Of a DNA stretch of 64,000 bases, positions 35,377 to 48,000 are shown piece after piece (position 1 is the first letter of the stretch; each line of letters opens with the position of its first letter). The stretch spans positions 9,338,001 to 9,402,000 of the forward strand of contig OX940863.1 of NCBI GenBank assembly GCA_954871525.1, given 5' to 3'. The DNA comes from Parietaria judaica (taxonomy: Eukaryota; Streptophyta; Magnoliopsida; Rosales; Urticaceae). A program made the position numbers and the translations under genes. Below the pieces are notes generated by a model, which was given only the letters and a program-made list of their open reading frames with translations, ran no database searches and had not been told where the DNA came from.

Positions 35377-36559
35377 AATGTTTCTCAAATTATCGTTTTA
35401 GTTTTTTGCGACTTGTGAATTGCGATTGGTGTCAAGTAAAATACATTCTCAATCAATCGACCACTTTTAAGCTATACGTTTATTATGTTATATACATTAT
35501 ACACCAAGCCAAATGAGCAACCCAAGGCTCAAACGACAAAGTGAAGAAACGACAAGTCGTTCGAAAGTCAAGGTTAGAGGATTTTGGACGTTCAGATAAA
35601 AGCTCAAATCAATAGGCAGTGTAAATGTAATGATGCGTCGTTTTGCGAAGCTCATGGAAGTCGGTAAGAAACCTTCCCAAGGGAGGAATGTGCCAATCTC
35701 ACACATACGTGGACCTTGCGAGTTTGTCACGTACCCCTAAAGTTTGGAAGATTATCGGTCAAATAAAGCGTTGTCTATGGAACACACAAGCAAGGTTATT
35801 ATGCACAATCGTAACACTCTAAAAGGAAACCTCGTAGACAAGAACTGCAAACACAACGAAGTATTAATACGGCAACGGCTTTCACGCTGACACGAGCATG
35901 ATGATGGCGGGGGTGGTGTCATGGGATGATGGTCAAATTTGAAGGACATATTATCTCAATTATGGGAAAATGGTGCGGAGTAACTATCAGAGATCTCAGG
36001 GATTAATGTCGATATCACGCTTTCTCGATCTCGAGAATTTGCGCCAATATCCTTTTATTCTCATTGCTTATTTTGTTTTGTTTGTTTGTTTATCTTGTTT
36101 TTTTATTGCTTCATATATTTCCGATACTCAAAGCCTCAATCACATATATCACCGGAATAAACAAAGCATTATGAATTTTTTCATGGAATTCAAACTATGC
36201 AAAGCGAATAAAAAAAAGAAGGCGTTTCTCTACATATTTTACAAATTGATAAAAATATAAGCCTTGTCTTAAAAGCAGTTACAAGCAGCAACAACTTAGA
36301 TATATTAAATTAATTGTTTTTTAAAACCAATCGATAAAAATACATTTGAGTAAAGCATAAGTTGCACATAAGTGAATGTTTCCTGCCTATCTTTCTTAAT
36401 ATTTGAAGTGTAAATGCTAAATTTTAAAAAGAATTAAGACATTAATGCAAAAGATTAAAATAAAAAGATAAGATTCATCGATAGACAAAAATATGGGGAC
36501 ATCATTGCAAATCTCTCGAATCTAGGAGTCAAAACATTCGAATTAGCCTCTGCAATTTG
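35372..36559. other. Intergenic region upstream of the first PP7-like gene
   Basis: No gene was recognised. Small open frames on both strands (35497-35730, 35752-35949, 35970-36260) show no known domain. Confidence 0.45.
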
Positions 36560-37109
36560 GCGCGTATCTAGTTCAATTCAACGACGCCGTTTCGACGCCA
36601 CCTATATAATCAAAACGCTTTAGGGGTTGTCGTCGTGTCATTTCTCGTCACTCCACACCAAAAGCGAAGACGTTTAAAGCTCAGACTCTCTCTGTTGCTT
36701 TCTTCTCCGAAATCGAGCTCCAAGAATTCTGAAGGTATCTTCAGATTCTCGAAACCAGGTTTGCGTTTATGCATGTGTGTTTGTGACTGTGAATTTGCGA
36801 TTCCTGTTAAGGTGAAGATTCGCTGGCTGTTTCGAACATGTATGATTTCATCTTCTCCATTGTTGCATGCTTATCGTGCCGTGGCTATCTGCAAATAATA
36901 GAGAATCGAGCATATATGGAGTTGTATTTATCGGTGTTTTGTGAATTCAAATACCGAATTGATTGTTTTGAACGCTCGAAATCATAATTTCAAATGTTTA
37001 GCGGGCGTATATGTATTTATGTATATTTGTATGTATATCGATATACTTGTATTGACAAATTGTATAAGAAGGTTGTGATTTAGATTTTTTTATTTTTTTT
37101 GCTACAGGC
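36560..37109 (+). promoter_or_regulatory. Promoter and 5' UTR of the first PP7-like gene
   Basis: AACGACGCCGTTT lies near 36580-36592 and TATATAA near 36603, followed by a CT-rich leader (36680-36710). A very similar AAACGACGCCGCTTT occurs at 44807 before the second PP7-like gene. A likely noncoding first exon ends either at 36733 (CTGAAG, donor GTATCT) or at 36758 (CCAG, donor GTTTGC). The acceptor CTACAG at 37107 leads into the exon with the start codon. Confidence 0.55.
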
Positions 37110-40100
37110 ATGGACCAACAGACGGAGGAAATGGTTAATGTAGCTAAGAAGATTGTGGAAAATGTTAATTGGATGACTTTTGAGAATATGGATGAGCAGC
37201 AAATGCACTCGATTAAGAGGATTCGGGAACTTGCTTGGGGCATTGTGAATAACAATAGCGAAAAGGTGATCGTCTGTTTGAGTTTCCTTTAGAAAAAAGG
37301 TCTGTTTGAATTATACGTTCGTCAAATTGCGTAGTATGATCAACTGTTAACTGTATCTCACAGGTTATGAAGAATGGCGTGGTCGGTAACATGTCCTGTA
37401 GCATTGAGCAGATGGTAAGCAATGTTTCCGTATGTTGTCTAGGTATCTCGTTTGACTGATTGTAGTTAGAATTTAGATATGATTTTGGGAGATGTGTACA
37501 ACGAACATTCATCTGTGCCACAATTGAAAGAAATTGTTAGAGTGATTATGCAAATGCCGTTTTTCATTAGCAGCACAACTGTTTTCAGTTCTGTGATGTT
37601 GGATTTTTGCAGGATTATGAAATTAGCACTGTGACGGTGGACAGTGAGGTGGCGTTCGCCATAGTTGCAAGCAACGAGACCGGTATCGTTGATGGGATTA
37701 AAGAGAAGCTATTTCCGACTGAAGTGATAGAGATGCCATTGGAGGTAGAAATTTATGACCAGACATCAAACTTGGGTGGTTATATAGTTGAAGAAGAGCA
37801 AAGTGTAGCAGTTGCTGTGGGAGAAACAAAACCGTGCAATGAGGTTCGGAATGGTCAAGAAGAAGGTCTCTTGTTTGAAAATATGGAGTTCGTTTTAGGC
37901 AGTTACCCTGCCTTACCGCATTCTGTTACGTGGCCTGCGGATAGGAAAATTGATTTCGATTGGGTGAAGAATTTGATGGACATACTTGAATTGGCTTCAA
38001 AGAAGATTTCACCATCAGATTTTCAGTCTATGATGCCTATTTCTGTGGTGGATGAATTAATCACTGCCGCTTCAAGTATCTTGTCCGAAGAGCCAAACTG
38101 TGTGAAAGTTGATTGCCATGGAGAGGATTCAAGAGTTGTTGTGGTAGGTGACATTCACGGACAATTCCATGACCTACTCAATCTTTTTGAGCTTGCCGGT
38201 TTTCCCTCAGAGAGCCAGTTTTATGTTTTCAATGGAGATTACGTAGATAGAGGAGCATGGGGTGTTGAAGTTCTTCTTGTCCTATTTGCTTGGAAGGTAA
38301 GTTAATACTCCCTAATTTGTATTATCATGCTTCAGTAAAAATATTGTATGACAATATAATTGCAATGGAATCACATGTTAAAGTTTTAGCTTTTGTACAT
38401 TTGTATGCTTCACTCATAGATTTAAGATTATAATTTTTAAAGTTTAGGAAAAGAATTGAGAATAAGAATAAACATTCATATAGTTATGACAAAGAAATTA
38501 TTAAAATGAAGAAGCAAAACTCTTAACTGCTATATATCTTATAAATGTTATAATTGATTTTATATACTAGTTATTAATTATTTTCTTCCCTACCAGAAGT
38601 ATTTATATGGTAAATTCAGAGCACTAGTTTTTATATAAAGTTGCTTGAACATATATTTCTTTCTTTAGGTTTTGTTGCCTGGCAGAGTTTTTTTACTTCG
38701 CGGAAACCACGAGACGGGGTATTGCACGTCGGTATATGGTTTCGAGAAAGAGATCAAGACAAAATACGGTGATCAAGGTGAAGTGGTCTACAAGAAATTC
38801 TTGGAATGTTTCAAAGAACTTCCTTTGGCCTCTGTTATCTCAAGTAGTGTGTTCACTTCTCATGGAGGGCTATTCAGAAGCATGAGTGTGGGCCCACTGA
38901 GAAGGTCTAAGAGAAAGATGGCACAGAAACTAGAGTTGGGCTCTCTAGAAGACTTATCGAAATTGAATAGACATTTTATAGATGTTGAATATGAAGACTC
39001 AAGTGCGTTAACTGATGTGCTCTGGTCCGACCCGTCAAAGCAAAATGGCCTTGCTGAAAATCCTTATCGAGGACTGGGTCTAATCTGGGGACCCGATTGC
39101 ACTGAGACGTTTCTCAAAAGATCCAACTTGAAGGTAAATACATTTAATTTACTGCATAATTTTGGAAAATTGTTCGTGAGATTCTTGGAGTTAAAGCTAA
39201 ATTAGGTAGCTGTATACATGAAATTCGTCTCTTTGCTCTATACATTTGCTTTTTCTTCGAGATTTATGCTTCTGTTTTAAAAGATGCTGTTAGCATGAAT
39301 AATTGAAATGTGTATATGTTAGTTTGTAAATTTATGTAGAATTAGTCATTGAGTAGTGTAAACATAGTCAATTTTCCTTGAATTCTAGGAAACTAGTTGT
39401 TTAAAAACGATCCAGTTTCGTATTTCATCAATCAAAAATACGTTCTATTTCTCAATCTCTCTAAACAAATTATAGAAAGCTAATAATTTTCTCTCGAAAT
39501 AGTTGATGATTCGATCGCATCAAGGACCCGACGCAAGGGCTGACCAAGATCATTTTGGGGACATGATGATTGGTTACAGCATGGATCATGCTGGAAATTC
39601 TGGGAAAACATTTACTTTATTTAGTGCTCCAAATTATCCACAGGTTTGCTTCTTACTCTTATCTTTTATTCTTAAGTAAATTTCCCCGGTTATACGTTGT
39701 ATACTTCATGCTTCTTCTACTAACAGAACATACAAATACAAGTCCATTTAACATGTTACTACACGAATTCCCTTTAGTTAAGTAATTCTGTTACAAACAG
39801 AAATATTGAATAATACCACAGATTGTTAGCAGTATATTATCCCGACTCTGTTACTGCTTTGAAAGTTTGAATATATTTGCAGTTTGGCGAAACAACGTAT
39901 GACAATAAAGGAGCATATGCTGTACTGAGGGCTCCGGATTTTGACAAACCGTCTTTCCATTCATTCAAAGCTGTTGAAAGACCAAAGGTGCGAATAGTTT
40001 GAAAACCCAATGATTGCTTCCTGGTAAAATGCGCAAGTTAATTTTATTATTATTATTATTATCTTTTAAATTAAGTTTATGAAATTGCCGGTACAGGTTA

Positions 40101-40510
40101 CTCCGTATGATGCCGATGACGCAGAAGGTGGGATTTGTGGCATCCAAAACGACTCGGTGTTAGTTGTAAGTAGCTTCTCATAGAAAATTATCTTTCAAGT
40201 TGCCATCAAGGCATAGCGTTGCGTAAGTATTTCCCCATTCACAGTAATCTTTCACTGATCGGTGCTTTTCTACATGCGAAAATAGCCTACAATTACGCTC
40301 AATGACTCTGCACCGCAAGCAACATTTCCAGAATTTGCTGATTTCGGCCTCTCGGAATCTCCTTCAACATGTGCTCCTTTGAGCTTCCCGGTAACAATAC
40401 CTGCTTTTTGCTCATTTCACCGTCATTCTACGAACGTCTATAACCTTCCGTATAACGATGCTTCCTGGTCCTCTCAATTTCAAATGCAGGCTTTCGATGG
40501 CGGCTTTTAA
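37110..40510 (+). CDS. PP7L: PP7-like Ser/Thr protein phosphatase, copy A (metal site intact)
   Basis: Exons 37110-37265, 37364-37414, 37613-38296, 38669-39133, 39503-39643, 39883-39987, 40097-40165 and 40286-40510 join in phase to about 631 residues, or ~598 if 40391-40489 is removed as a 99-base in-frame intron. The phosphatase motifs are all present: GDIHG (~248), GDYVDRG (~277), LLRGNHE (~309), SHGGLF (His ~362) and RSHQGPDAR (His ~458). The insert between HGG and GLIWGPDCTE, the [12 protein letters not shown] wording and SAPNYPQF are those of plant PP7. PP7L of Arabidopsis is nuclear and partners the mobile-domain proteins MAIN and MAIL1 (family knowledge). Residues 1-69 form a small module also found in copy B. 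The first methionine is placed at 37110 because the exon matching copy B's first coding exon has no ATG. Confidence 0.88.
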
Positions 40511-41415
40511 GGGATAGGCGCAGCGGAACAGTGAGGTTTGATTCCAAGTTAACGGAGACCGCTCAAATTTTCTGAAAATGTGAAGTTCTTACCTTATTTT
40601 GCCAATTTTTTGCTGTCCATATATGATATTATCATATAATTTTTTATACTAAAAAACATGTGTTTATCGCATGATGTGCAGAAGTGGCTAAATTTGTTTT
40701 ATATATGGGCTTTAGCTGCTTATCTTTTTTTTTTTTGGGTAAAAAAAAATCGAATGTCTTTTGAAACTTGTATGTAAATAGGTACAGTTTATGCATGCAA
40801 TATTTGTATCTAATTATTTTGCTTGGTTAGTAATTAGTATTATTTACTAAAAATCTTTGAGGTATAACCCAATTTTAAGTTGCACTTGCCCCCGGAAATT
40901 TCAATTTGAACGCAACACATGACTTGTTCGACAGTAATTTAATATATTTTATTTCGGTTTTATAAAACTTTCATCTTCACAATTTTGAATGACCGTACTC
41001 GTCGATTGTTCCATAATAGTTTACCAATATCATTCCAGATTGACGAAAAATACGTTTTGAGTAGAACTAAACTCGCGGTAGCAGTGAAAAATATTAACTA
41101 TTTTTCTAAGGCGTTAAGGATATTGATATTGCTGCTAAAAATTAACCTCACGGACATACAAAGTTCAAGGCTTCAGTTGTTGAAACATTCATAAATTAAT
41201 ATCATAAAGTTACACACAGAATAGCTTTCGGGTCGTCTCTCCGATGCAAAAAGCTCTGAGAATGCCACGCTAATCTCTCTCATCATCTTCTGCACAAAAT
41301 CACTTCACATGTCAAATTTCATTACAATTAACAGTCATTGAACTCGAAATTTACGAGCCGAAACGGAGGCGCCATCACAAGCACATCTAAACCCTGAGTT
41401 CGAGGAATATTATTA
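40511..41415. other. Convergent 3' region between PP7-like copy A and the mobile-domain gene
   Basis: The two genes end toward each other here, 0.9 kb apart. The region should hold both 3' UTRs. No further gene was seen; the open frame at 40985-41194 has no family resemblance. Confidence 0.5.
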
Positions 41416-43453
41416 CTACTCTAAAGTCTCACCATCATCGTTGTCCTTGATGTAGTAGTCCGCCCTCTTGCGCTTGGTGGTGCTCTTGCGCCTCCCGCTA
41501 GACTTGCGTGCCTCTCCGACAATGTCGACGAGACAGTTGTGTACCGAGCTCTTGATCTCGTCGAGTAGCTTCTTGTCCCGAGTTTCGATCTGCTCTGCAG
41601 CCACTGAATCCGCTAGGCTCGCGATTTCCTTCATCGCAGCGACCTGAAATTTGGGCATCAAACGAACTCATATTGGTTCAGCAATGGATAAACTCGATCT
41701 TTTATAACTAAAACTACGAAGAAGAAAAAAAAAACTGACCGTTCTCTGGAACTCGGACTCGAGAGTTTCAGGTCGTCCAACAGATACACGGGTAATTTTC
41801 TCGTACCACTCCATGTAGTCGCTTTCATCGACACCTTCCGCTTCTTCCAGGATCCGATGCCGACGGTCCAGCCACTCCTTAAGCTCCGATTGCAGCTTCT
41901 CATTGGCCTCGGTATCAGATTCTTTGCTCAGATCCACGCCTTCCTCAAGGGAGCGGATCTTCTTCTCCCACCGTCGGACTTTCCCGGGGATCGGCTGAGC
42001 CATGCCAAACTGCCTCAAGCAGCGGTCGGGCAGGTACCTCTCTGCTTTGTCGCAGCATATCAGCATGGTCTTTGATAACTTCAGGTCCAAGTTGTCTTTG
42101 ATGTAGTCGGGTACTACTGAAAGATCTAACTCCTTGTACGGAAGCCACTGGACCTGTATTTGTATTTGCGTATTAAACCGTCACGAAAATAGTAAGATTG
42201 TATGAGGATGGAATTACGTCAAATAATCTTTGCGTTAGAATGGACTTACATCGTTTGGTGCAAGACAATCCAAGGACTTGCGGTACGCTAGTAAACTGCT
42301 CGACGTTCTTGGACCGCTCTGCTTCCCTTTCCATCTACTAGCGAGCGGAAAGCTTCCTCTCCCTTCCTCGTTGATCTTTGGTTGGCCGATATTGAGGTGA
42401 TAGTAACTCCAACACTACGGAAACGACGCGAAAATACACCACTTTAAGGTAAAACAAAATCTGGGGTTAAACCGGTGTTTTGATTCTGAATTTTTACCAA
42501 TTCAAAACAAGAAATCAAAACTTTTATTCAAAGACGGAATTCAAAATTTAATTCCAGTTCATAACATGTAATGAAAGCAGTTTTTTAAAAACAGTTTTTA
42601 ATTGCATACCGAAAAGATAATTTTATTCAGGATTACGTACCTGCAACAAGGTCAATGAGCCACTAATGACACCCTGAGATTTGAAAGTAGCGTTCCCGAG
42701 AGTCCTGTACAGGATTGCCAGAGTCGCGGGTCCCCATGCGAATTTACCCGCCTCGTCGAAATTCTCAAACAGCGAAAGGTACATGATTGGGACTTTGTTC
42801 CCGGTCGTGGTCGAAAATATCGTGCTTCCCACAAGATACAGGAGATAAGCTCGGGTATACCGCTCCACAATCTCGTCCGGTGCGTCCTCGGGACACTTGG
42901 AGAAGCACTCCTTCAGCCACGTCAGCTTCAGCATCCCACCGTTCAGATCCTCTGGCGCTTTCCCAAGAAGGCTCTCGCACGTGGCGCTCGGCGATTCTGA
43001 AGTGGCGGTTATGACGGGTTTTCCGTCGATGGCAAGCCCGAGAATCAGCCCAACGTCTTCGAGCGTTATCGTCATTTCCCCGACAGGCAAGTGAAACGTG
43101 TTTGTCTCTCTCCGCCACCTCTCCACCAGCGCTGAGATCAGCGCGTTGTCGAGCGAGAAAGACGGGATCAATCTCAGGTACTTCAGGCCGGTTTTCTCGA
43201 TGAGCTCGACCTGCTTCGAAGTGAGCTTCCAGCTTTCCAACAACGAAGTGTGTTCGTGGCACCGAAGCGGGCCTCTCTCCTGCAATGCGTCGCGTTAAAA
43301 GCTCACCCTTAAAACAAAAACATCGAGTTTCAGACGGTTTTTTCCGAGACTTGGAATACGAACCTGACCCTCCCAAACTGCCGAAGAGACATGATTCTCT
43401 TGATCGTAGAGCACGGACTTGTCAACCGGTCCCGGATCCGTAACCGATCCCAT
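41416..43453 (-). CDS. Plant mobile domain protein, MAIN/MAIL1 type
   Basis: Five minus-strand exons, 43453-43364, 43279-42641, 42414-42250, 42153-41740 and 41643-41416, join in phase to 511 residues. The plant mobile domain covers about residues 30-350. It begins ERGPLRCHEHTSLLESWKLT, then VERWRRETNTFHLPVGEMTI, LEDVGLILGLAIDGKPV, a MYLSLFENFDEAGKFAWGPA segment, CWSYYHLNIGQPKI and APNDVQWLPY. The C-terminal part has MEWYEKITR and a basic KRKR end. Length and the lack of a fused phosphatase fit the stand-alone MAIN/MAIL1 group rather than the long PP7-fused form (MAIL3). Those Arabidopsis proteins are nuclear, keep meristems and genome stability, and silence transposons together with PP7L. A 5' UTR intron probably ends just before the ATG (TTTTTTCAG at about 43460). 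Confidence 0.87.
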
Positions 43454-45002
43454 CGCAGCTGAAAAAAACATACAAAAGTATCGATCATTATCTTCGTAAA
43501 ATTCTGCGAAAACATACATTTATAAGAGCACAGAATCGCTCAACAGGAAAATGGTGCAAGAACAATTGAACTCTATTTTCAGTCCAATTCTCAAAAATCG
43601 TGCGAAATCCCAGAAAAAGAAAAGAAAAAAAAAATCCACGAAAACGAAATCTAAAGAAAACAAGCTTCGTTTTTAAAAAATAATAATAAAGAGAATTAGA
43701 ACCCTAAACCCCAAAACCAAACCTAGCGATTTCAAATTCAAAATCAAAATCTAAGAACAGAACAGACGAAGAACTCGGTAAAGATCTGAACTTTGGCACT
43801 GCAAAATTCTCGATTTTTTTTTTTCTGGGTTCCATTGGACTCACATTACGTCACTTGCGAAGACGAAGGCCGACGAATTTCAAAGAGAAATTAAAGGGAA
43901 AAAAAGAAGAAGCAGCCATGGAAGTGGAATTGGACTTAACTGGAAGAGTTTTTGACTGCGAGCATGATGGGAATCTTGATTGATTCTGAGCTCGGGAAGA
44001 CCAGAGCGAATCCCTCCTCGCAACGACGACGTTTTGAGATGTCGTCTGCTTCCCAAACGCACTAGACTAGAGCTTCACGATAATATCTCGCAAAATAAAT
44101 AAATAAATTAAATAAAAAATAGAGAAGTGTGCGACTCTTTTGGCTTTGTGCGTGGAAAATAATACTGTGCGAGTTTGAAATTTTACGACTTTTTAAAGCT
44201 AATTTTGGAAAAAGGTGTATGAGGGCTAAATGTGCACATTGATAAGAGTTGGAGGGTCTAAAGTCTTAACTTTATTATAGTTTACTAGCGAAATTTGACT
44301 ATTAAGTAAAACACCATTATCACTAATTAGGCTATTTAACTAAACATGTTTTAAATATTTGATATATATATATATATTTTGAATTATTTGCATATTCGTC
44401 TCAAGTCTAAAATAATAAAACTTTATTTATACGTACCTGATTCTTAATACCGATTTAAAAGTTAATAGTGAGCTCTTTTTCTTCTTCTTCTTCGAAACCC
44501 TGTATTTGCTGGTCTCGAGATATTATTATCGAGTTTTACATGAATATTTCAAAATACTTTAAGTGACAAATAATATTACCGGTTTTAAATCAGTATCAAT
44601 ATTTATTTAAACTAAAAAAAAAAAGATGTGGAGATTAATTAATGTACCTCAAAAGACCAATTTTCGATTTCACCCTTACAAATTACAAAATAAAAATAAA
44701 AACCATAAAATAAATATAAATAATAATTATAATAATATAAAAAGCACATGTCACGTGCACATGTCCAACTTGTTCCTTCTCACTCAGTTGGCATCGTTCC
44801 GACTCCAAACGACGCCGCTTTTACGTCTTATCCCTTTCCATGTTGATCTATTAAAAGAGTCCTCAAAACGATCTAGGGTTTGAGGTCGTTTGCTCTCTCT
44901 CTCTCCGAGCCAAATCTCACATCGACTCTTCTTCAAAAACACACTCTCTCTCTCTCTCTCTCTCTTCAATTTCGTTGCTTGGCTTCATTGAGCGGAGCAG
45001 CC
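43454..45002. promoter_or_regulatory. Divergent intergenic region between the mobile-domain gene and PP7-like copy B
   Basis: This 1.55-kb region drives genes on both sides. On the copy B side, AAACGACGCCGCTTT lies at 44807, a telo-box (AAACCCTA, read on the minus strand) at 44874-44881, and a CT run of about twelve units at 44943-44967 just before the start codon, a candidate GAGA-type site for BPC proteins. On the mobile-domain side a CT/GA-poor leader and a probable 5' UTR intron are seen. No other gene is evident between them. Confidence 0.55.
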
Positions 45003-48000
45003 ATGCCTGCCGAAGGTGACTGATTTTACAGCTTTCGAATTGTTTCGTTTTACATTGCCAGCGACCGTAAAGACTCCATCTTTGAGATCAAACTCCGTGT
45101 TTGAGTTCTGGGCTTGATCGGTGTCTCGAAAAAAATATCTGGGTTTGGATTTGGAAGCTGGTTTTCGTACTCTTTGTTGCTTTTGAGAATCTGGGTGGTG
45201 TTTTTATTTATGTAAATAGTTCTTTGAGTTAGCTAGTGTTGAGAAACTGTTGTCGTTTGATCTGACATTGAGGCACTACGTTTTCTCACTAGTTTGACTT
45301 GGTAGAGTATACTCTAGTTCGACAATGGGTGATTGAGATTGTTTTATCGTTGTTAAGATGCTCTTGGCTTCGTTCATGTTGTAATGTAAATAATGCAAAT
45401 TGGATTGATTCGATCATGTATTTTGGTAACAGACGTGAACCGTCGGAAAGAGAGGGTGATCAATGAGGCGAGGAAGGTTGTGGAGAACATAAACGCGATG
45501 TCATTTGTTAATCTCGACGACCAGCAAGTGCATTCACTCATGACGATGAGAGAAATCGCACGCGGGGTTGTTAATAACAAAGTCACAAAGGTGAGTAATG
45601 TAATGGAGTCGGAGAATAGAATTTCGATTCTTCGGCGATAATTGGTTATATTTGGTTTTGTTGTGACTTAAATTTCGTGAACTTTTGCAGATTACTAAGA
45701 GTGATGTGAAGAAAGCTCTGTCCTCTAGTATCGATAAGATGGTGAGTTATGTTTGTTGGTATATAGAATTCAGCGATGACAAAAATCCGATCTCGACTAA
45801 GGATCTCACCAACCTTGAACATAATTTAATAATTGAAAACGACATAATTAAATAGTCCAAATAACATAATTAAATAACCATAATTACTTCTAAATGTTAC
45901 CCTTGTAACGATTCTATTTAGTTTTGCTAATTTGAATTTCCATTTGCGCAGGTGCTTTCGTGCAAGGATGTGAATACCATCTTGAGTAGGATACCTTGTG
46001 ATGGTATGGATGAGGAGCAGTTTCAATCGGTCTCACGGATGAAAGAGATTGCATCCACAATTGTTACTAGACGAGCTAAAGTATCAAGTAGCCGGCTACT
46101 CGAACCAGTATGGTGATAAGCGAGAATGTTTTTTGTTTATTCCGTTTAATTGTCGAGCAATATGATTCTAAACTGTAACTATGATTGCAGGCTTATAGAT
46201 CTACTGCAGAGACGGTAGAGAGTAAAATGGGGCTTATGACAGAAAACAAGGAAATGGATATGGGAGGACTACAAAGAAGGTTATTTGAATCCGAAAATGA
46301 CCCAGTGGGAAGAATCGAAATTGATCAGAGTGAAGGACAAGACATAATAATGATCGATGCATCGATCCCGGGAAACGGTAGTATTCAAGACATGGCAGTA
46401 AATGGTGGCAGCGGACTTCAGATTGCTCTGACAGAAGGAATGATGTTTGATGACGTGGAATTGGTGGTTGAAACCGACCTAGACGACCAGGCGATCGTTA
46501 ACAGAATGTCTGAACCGATAAACGACACCAGTCAGAATAAGGCTAAAAAGTTAGCCTTGGTGTCACCTCTTCGACTTTCTGTTGTGTGGCCTTATGATGG
46601 GAGGATAACCCTGGAGTGGGTCAAGGATATGATGGCCAAATTTGAGCTGTCTTCGAAGAAGGATCCACCTTCGGAGTTTTGGACTCTCATGGCGAGCGAG
46701 GTGGTGGATAAGCTGATTACCGCAGCTTCGAGCATCTTATCGTCAGAGCAAAACTGTGTGGAGGTTAATTGTCAGGAAGGTCAAAGCGTTGTCGTTGTGG
46801 GCGATGTGGAAGGGCAATTCCATGATTTGCTGAATATTTTTAGGGTTGCCGGATTACCATCTGAGGAACTGTTATTTGTCTTCAATGGGAATTACGTTGA
46901 CAGAGGAGCGTGGGGTTTGGAGGCGTTTTTGGTCTTGCTGGCTCTGAAGGTAAGATGACGATTTCGTAATTAATTTTATCGTAATGACTGCTTAGAATTA
47001 CTGTTGTCAGTCACCTATTGTATTAGGTTTAATTTTATTATAAATTAAATTATTACTTCATTTATGTTCTAGTTTAGGTTATAAGGGCTTTTTTTGGTAG
47101 TTTGTAATAATAGGGATTGAGTTTTCCTAATCTCTATATTAGGCGCCAATCCCAAGGGGAGACGCACATGAGTTTTGGCATAATGTATCTTACTTCTTTA
47201 GGGAGAGCTCGAAGTAATGGCCGCTAGGTTTGTGATTGGTTTTAATTTATTCAATATAAATCCTGAATTCATATCTTTCTTAGTTCCCGCCGGTTTATAA
47301 TATTGTAGCCCACAACATTCCATTAATACCCTATGGGTCTACCAGTAGAGTTTACGGTTTCGTTTTTTATTTATTTATTGGGTTTTTTTGGACTTGAGGG
47401 CGCGCTGGCCTCCTGATAAGTGCACTCGAGGTTTTTGTTTTTGTTTTCCTTCAGTAAATGTAACATTCTATTTGCAGGTTTTGATGCCAAATAGAGTCTA
47501 TCTGTTACGTGGGAATCACGAGACAAAGTTCTGCACAACCATGTTTGGTTTTGAGCAAGAAGTGAAGACCAAATTTGGTGAAGATGGAGAGATGGTTTAC
47601 CAAAAGTGCTTGGAGTGCTTCAAAGAACTGCCTCTGGCCTCAATCATCTCGAAGTGCGTGTACACAACTCATGGAGGACTTTTCCGAAGCACGCGTGTTG
47701 GACCGTTGCAAAGTTCAAAGAGAAAGAGGGCTTCAAATGTGGACTTGGGTTCTTTAGAAGAATTGTCGAAAGTCGAAAGAACCCTCATAGATGCTCCAGA
47801 TGGAGGTCTTTTGGCTGATATCCTCTGGTCAAACCCTTCGAAGGAGGACGGTCTATTTGAAAATGATGACAAACAAAGAGGTCTTTCGTGGGGTCCTGAT
47901 TGCACCGAAACCTTTTTGAAAGAATCCAATCTGAAGGTAAAATAGATATGATTATCATTTTGCTTTACTCGTTTTTTTTTTTTTGCATAATCTTTGGTGA

